Of a stretch of DNA of 5,657 nt, positions 4,101-5,657 are shown piece after piece. Below the pieces are notes generated by a model. The model searched no databases. It saw only the letters and a program-made list of their open reading frames with translations, and was not told the DNA's origin. Every line of letters begins with the position of its first letter. Position 1 is the stretch's first letter. The DNA lies in assembly GCA_011772595.1 (NCBI GenBank), contig WVZH01000076.1, positions 7,984-13,640 of the forward strand, read 5' to 3'. A program made the position numbers and the translations under genes. This stretch comes from Anaerolineales bacterium. GTDB taxonomy: Bacteria > Chloroflexota > Anaerolineae > Anaerolineales > E44-bin32.

Positions 4101-5657
4101 ATGATGACTTTGACGGAACATGGGTCGATTGGTGGATACCCTTACCTATCTTCGAGGTGTTCGACGGCGTCAGCGCTTTTGAATTCACGCCCAATGCCTC
4201 CGTAACGATCACAATCTACGACTCGGAAGGGAAACTCGTATTCGGACCTGAATCCAGAGAAACGGATGATGAGGGCAATCACTACTCGCATTACACGACA
4301 CTCGGATGCCACTTCATACTTCCTGGTGACTTCGTCGTTGTAACCGATGATGTTACCGGGCTAACAAAAGCTCTCTTAGTCAGCGAACTCCAAATCGAGA
4401 ATATCGACGCAGATGCAGACGTTGTCACGGGACGCGCTGATCCTGAGGCTGTCTTCATCGTCCATGTCGATGATGTGAACGGGGGATTTGAGATGGAGGT
4501 GAACACGGATATTAACGGTCAATGGACTGCGGACTTCGGCTCGATGGGACACGATGTACCACCTGCCGCGTTGGCACACGCCTGGTTAGGCGACGAAGAC
4601 GGGGATGTAACCATGCATAGGTTGCCGAACCACAGATCCCCGGAATATGTGCGGGTCTTACCCTTCCTTGATGGGACAGAGTACACCGTCTGCCCCGGTC
4701 AGGCGGCGAAGATCAAGTGGGGCTGGATGGAACAGAGTGAGGCGAATGTACAGGCATTCCTTGACGCTATCGATATCCACTCCTATGTACTCGATAATGT
4801 TCCACTCTTCTCATCAACCGAAGAAAGCAACGCGCTCTTCGGTCCAATAGAACTCACTTCACCGAATGCAGCCTGTGGTTGGCCCTCAACCTATGTATCC
4901 TGGTTTGACCATGATCTTTACGATCTTCAACCTGGGATCCACTCTCTTAGCTCAACCTTACACCTGGGACAGCCTGTACCTGAAACTTGTGGGGGTGAGG
5001 AGGTAAGCGGATTCCTCTGGGAGAATAGGACCGTCACACTGAATGTCGTGACCGGTGCAAACGATGCGGATGCAGACGGGGTCGATGATGATATCGACAA
5101 CTGTCCAGGTATTCCCAACCGTGCTCAAGCCGACTTCAATCTGAATGGGCAAGGGGACAAATGCGACGAGGATGCGATCGTTATCTGGCCGTTCCTGAAG
5201 CGCAACGTCGTCGTATTAGGCAGGAATCATCCCATCCCCGTGGCTGTTCTATCTACCCCCGCATTCGACGCGCCCAGCGAAGTAGACCGGACATCGCTCA
5301 CCTTCGGTCGGTCAGGTGCAGAGGATAGTTTGACGCGATGTAGGCGATACGCCATCGACGTTAACCACGATGGCATGAAGGACCTCCTATGCAACTTCAG
5401 CAGCGAGTTGGCAGGTTTCCAACCAGGGGATAGCGATGGCATCCTCAGAGGTCACACGATCGATGGTTTGCCCATTGAAGCCCATGACGCTGTCATCGTC
5501 TTGCCGCCGCCCTCACAACGCGTCTTCCGTGCCTACCTGAGCGGCGCCAACCAGGTCCCGCCAGTGGAAAGCGACGCCTTCGGCTACAGTCTGCTCAGAC
5601 TCAACAGGAGGTCGACAAGGCTCAGGTACAGCATGTTCACGGCCAGATTGAAGAACG
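1061..5657 (+). CDS. Giant exported BMP-domain surface protein with five repeats, TSP3 and CHRD (3' truncated)
   Basis: The frame is open from ATG 1061 to the window edge (1,532 full codons) with no stop; the C-terminus lies beyond. The start is fixed by an AGGAG 6 nt upstream and an in-frame TGA at 1046. Order of parts by residue: signal peptide 1-42; BMP/PnrA-type substrate-binding domain 48-352; five divergent repeats of 162-169 residues covering 361-1190; a Cys/Trp domain about 1191-1333; a thrombospondin type 3 repeat 1335-1369; a domain with an Asp-rich DVNHDGMKD loop about 1372-1483; and the first part of a CHRD domain from about 1488. BMP proteins normally end after the binding domain and serve ABC nucleoside importers as about 350-residue lipoproteins. 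Here there is no lipobox, and more than 1,100 residues of surface-type modules follow. No permease or ATPase gene is visible. Likely role, by inference: an acidic, probably calcium-stabilised cell-surface protein that captures a small ligand or uses the BMP fold for adhesion or sensing. The coding call is near certain; the role is open. Confidence 0.96.
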   Translation, partial: MNRNDLITRRGLSCSLPQIALRFFSVLCALTLIFGFAFPGYANDEEPGVGLVTDENGIADNSWNWLSYQGLLRAQTDLNIVGRLYEPANAAEYETTLQQCANENELCFTVGFLLRDATMSVAGSNPDTAFAILDSAWETYPDNLRGIFFAEEEAGYLAGTLAGSMPETDRIGAIGAIPIPPIENFITGYTNGAQCANDSVEVLVEYAGDFGNPDLGGEIASGMIAQGADIIFAPAGLTGEGAILRTTQTDVWGIGVDTDWYLSVFNNGAVDGSDKLLTSAMKRLDNAVYLTVQDYLNEMFTSGTVRYGLVASGVGLAPFHETDEAIPQSAKDALYAAEAGILDGTLDIWNSCREEPPPELNPIVAASPNHDWVDGYEWPEGSTIYLYIDDDSDLTNGYEYEDTGLIPPGENWINFGLEDKFDLKAGHFITLTDWVTEKVLHVSTLEVTVVNPITGEVSGSADPSSEVRFWIDACGPPCDIGVTPDATGEWSVNFAPEVLVPGEWNSAEQVDADGDRTVVPWRVLDPKFEANITGNWIAANEFPAFTQITVFVYENDLSPVPLFEATETSDNSGHAWFDFWELGLGELEPWNYVEVVGGDYLKDLVVLPLTLDVFDPGTGEISGTAPDGETVRVDACNEIIPDVEWDCRSMEDVVEAEVWSVTFTDFLNPETWFAAFITDIDGDSTMAELAWVPTPYLVAAPIHDWIDAWGWDLGVMLELMIDDPNTSQNPDYTTTTEVVVPDWDPDAAVGMFELGGEYDLKRGDIVTINGDGVEKVHEVIHLYVDMIDISTETVSGTSALLSEVSVSVHDVDGAEMTVFPDEFGNWSADFSWITDLEIGNAGDARQWDDDGDETWIFWRVPNPRIQSWPEIEFVEGLDWPDQALVDLSIEDPVEGELYTDTQTAGPAEWDPNTVWVGFELPEGFDLMPGHIVTMSSGGIIKVHEVTDVAVNGADIETETVFGTASTGVEVLVIPHEDWDKQKLVPIDPPGQWTADFSGESIVTPGSGFAIVQEDDDFDGTWVDWWIPLPIFEVFDGVSAFEFTPNASVTITIYDSEGKLVFGPESRETDDEGNHYSHYTTLGCHFILPGDFVVVTDDVTGLTKALLVSELQIENIDADADVVTGRADPEAVFIVHVDDVNGGFEMEVNTDINGQWTADFGSMGHDVPPAALAHAWLGDEDGDVTMHRLPNHRSPEYVRVLPFLDGTEYTVCPGQAAKIKWGWMEQSEANVQAFLDAIDIHSYVLDNVPLFSSTEESNALFGPIELTSPNAACGWPSTYVSWFDHDLYDLQPGIHSLSSTLHLGQPVPETCGGEEVSGFLWENRTVTLNVVTGANDADADGVDDDIDNCPGIPNRAQADFNLNGQGDKCDEDAIVIWPFLKRNVVVLGRNHPIPVAVLSTPAFDAPSEVDRTSLTFGRSGAEDSLTRCRRYAIDVNHDGMKDLLCNFSSELAGFQPGDSDGILRGHTIDGLPIEAHDAVIVLPPPSQRVFRAYLSGANQVPPVESDAFGYSLLRLNRRSTRLRYSMFTARLKN
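1202..2116 (+). other. BMP / PnrA-like substrate-binding domain
   Basis: Residues 48-352 match the Bmp family (PnrA/TmpC type, periplasmic-binding fold) along the whole length. Recognisable blocks are GVGLVTDENGIADNSWNWL (48-66; family pattern D-x-G-x-x-D-x-S-x-N), TVGFLLRDAT, FAEEEAGYLAG (149-159), IGAIGAIPIPPI (171-182) followed by a GYTNGA segment, GADIIFAPAGLTG (227-239), GIGVDTDWYL near 255-262, and LTSAMKRLDNAVY from 277. The positions that usually hold the ribose or base in PnrA, namely the N-terminal Asp/Asn region, the Asp of GVDTD and the Lys of the TSxxK block (Lys282), appear to be kept, so ligand binding is plausible. The length (about 305 residues) is that of a complete domain. 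The known family role is purine nucleoside capture for ABC import; the ligand here is not determinable. Confidence 0.9.
2141..2635 (+). repeat. Surface repeat 1 of 5 (about 165 aa)
   Basis: Residues 361-525. It shows the repeat landmarks in order: HDWVDGYEWPEGS then IYLYIDDDSD; FDLKAGHFITLTD; GEVSGSADPSSEV; TGEWSVNF; and a closing acidic loop DADGD (511-515) followed by VPWRVLDP. It carries a Cys pair (474 and 478, ACGPPC) in the segment after the VSG motif, which repeats 3-5 lack. It is probably a pair of beta-sandwich subdomains; the fold is inference. Confidence 0.75.
2636..3142 (+). repeat. Surface repeat 2 of 5, the most divergent copy
   Basis: Residues 526-694. It aligns with the others through PKFEA at the start, ITVFVYEND (in the place of the IDDP strand), GEISGTAPDGETVRV, VWSVTF, and the closing loop DIDGD (679-683) followed by AWVPTP. 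The FDLxxGHxVT block is reduced to LEPWNYVEVVG. Cys636 and Cys647 bracket an insertion in the region equivalent to the Cys pair of repeat 1, suggesting a disulfide-closed loop. Confidence 0.65.
3143..3646 (+). repeat. Surface repeat 3 of 5
   Basis: Residues 695-862. Landmarks are HDWIDAWGWDLG, the strand LELMIDDPN, WDPDAAVGMFELGGEYDL, RGDIVTINGDGVEKVHEV, ETVSGTSALLSEV, FGNWSADFS, and the closing DDDGDET (848-854) followed by WRVPNP. Together with repeat 4 it defines the family pattern best. It has no cysteine. Confidence 0.78.
3647..4144 (+). repeat. Surface repeat 4 of 5
   Basis: Residues 863-1028. Landmarks are FVEGLDWPDQ, the strand VDLSIEDPVEG, WDPNTVWVGFELPEGFDL, PGHIVTMSSGGIIKVHEVTD, ETVFGTASTGVEV, PGQWTADFSG, TPGSGFA, and a closing acidic loop DDDFDG (1014-1019) followed by WWIPLP. 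The loop is altered from DxDGD to DDDFDG, so metal binding there may be weaker. Confidence 0.78.
4145..4630 (+). repeat. Surface repeat 5 of 5
   Basis: Residues 1029-1190. It starts PIFEVF, lacks the WxWP block (FEFTPNASVTITIYDSEG instead), keeps LPGDFVVVTDD, DVVTGRADPEAV, INGQWTADFG, and a closing DEDGD (1178-1182) followed by RLPN. It is the last and shortest copy, next to the Cys/Trp domain. Confidence 0.72.
4631..5059 (+). other. Cys/Trp domain of unknown family
   Basis: About residues 1191-1333. After the repeats the protein changes character: EYTVCPGQAAKIKWGW (Cys1211, Trp1220, Trp1222), a helix-like NVQAFLDAIDI, strands, ACGWPSTYVSWF (Cys1272), YDLQPGIHSLSSTLHL, and PETCGGEEVSG (Cys1310). 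The closing xLxPGxHxL strand pattern is typical of immunoglobulin-like or cohesin-like beta sandwiches in exported bacterial proteins. I recall similar segments in Chloroflexota surface proteins but know no family name. Confidence 0.5.
5063..5167 (+). other. Thrombospondin type 3 calcium-binding repeat
   Basis: Residues 1335-1369 match the TSP3 pattern closely: DADADGVDDDIDNCPGIPN, then Q-x-D-x-N-x-x-G-x-G-D-x-C-D. Cys1348 and Cys1368 are the conserved pair, and the Asp/Asn ladder supplies calcium ligands. A single unit of this kind acts as a rigid calcium-stabilised spacer in bacterial surface proteins. Confidence 0.88.
5174..5503 (+). other. Post-TSP3 beta domain with Asp-rich loop
   Basis: About residues 1372-1481. 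The sequence runs IPVAVLSTPAFDAPSEVDRTSLTFG, then Cys1427, DVNHDGMKDLLC (1433-1444), GDSDGILRGHTIDGLPIEAHDAV. This pattern (an IPVAILST-type start, a DVNxDGxxDL loop and a LxGxTxDGxPIxGxDxV end) is familiar from many exported bacterial proteins, often directly after TSP3 repeats. The DVNHDGMKD loop looks like an EF-hand-type calcium site. Cys1427 and Cys1444 may form a disulfide. I do not know an assigned function. Confidence 0.6.
5522..5657 (+). other. CHRD domain, N-terminal part (cut by window edge)
   Basis: From residue 1488 the protein reads VFRAYLSGANQVPPVESDAFGYSLLRL and continues to the window edge. The LSGANxVPPVxxxAxG block is the signature start of CHRD domains, which occur in chordin and in many bacterial exported proteins as extracellular beta-sandwich modules. 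About 45 of a usual 110-120 residues are visible. Confidence 0.85.

Overview
The window reads as bacterial DNA from the Chloroflexota, most likely an Anaerolineae-like lineage. The evidence is a Pro/Thr-rich (TPTP-type) linker in a secreted protein, a small acidic protein of a type I associate with that phylum, and a giant modular surface protein built of acidic beta-type repeats. This assignment rests on sequence style, not on a phylogenetic marker. All supported genes lie on the + strand. I see no tRNA, rRNA, CRISPR array or insertion sequence.

Layout. (1) Positions 1-537 are the 3' end of a gene whose start lies outside the window: a Pro/Thr linker followed by a C-terminal domain of about 140 residues that I cannot name. 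(2) Positions 538-725 are noncoding as far as I can judge and carry three TTTACG copies exactly 11 nt apart, just upstream of the next gene. (3) Positions 726-938 encode a 70-residue acidic protein of unknown function. (4) Positions 939-1060 form a short leader ending in a hairpin that overlaps the Shine-Dalgarno sequence of the next gene. (5) From 1061 to the window edge one reading frame stays open for more than 1,532 codons and encodes a single exported protein, truncated here at its C-terminus.

The giant protein is the main content. In order it has a signal peptide; a complete BMP/PnrA-type periplasmic-binding domain, the family of nucleoside-binding lipoproteins of ABC importers; five tandem divergent repeats of about 165 residues, each ending in a DxDGD-like loop; a Cys/Trp-containing domain I cannot name; one thrombospondin type 3 calcium-binding repeat; a domain of a type often found after TSP3 repeats; and the beginning of a CHRD domain. 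Joining an importer-type ligand-binding domain to a surface-stalk architecture, with no permease or ATPase genes visible in the window, suggests a cell-surface ligand-capture or adhesion protein rather than a normal importer subunit. That functional reading is inference.

The genes are co-directional, but the gaps (188 and 122 nt) and the regulatory-looking sequence in each gap argue against one tightly coupled operon. The sequence does not show that the three genes act together.
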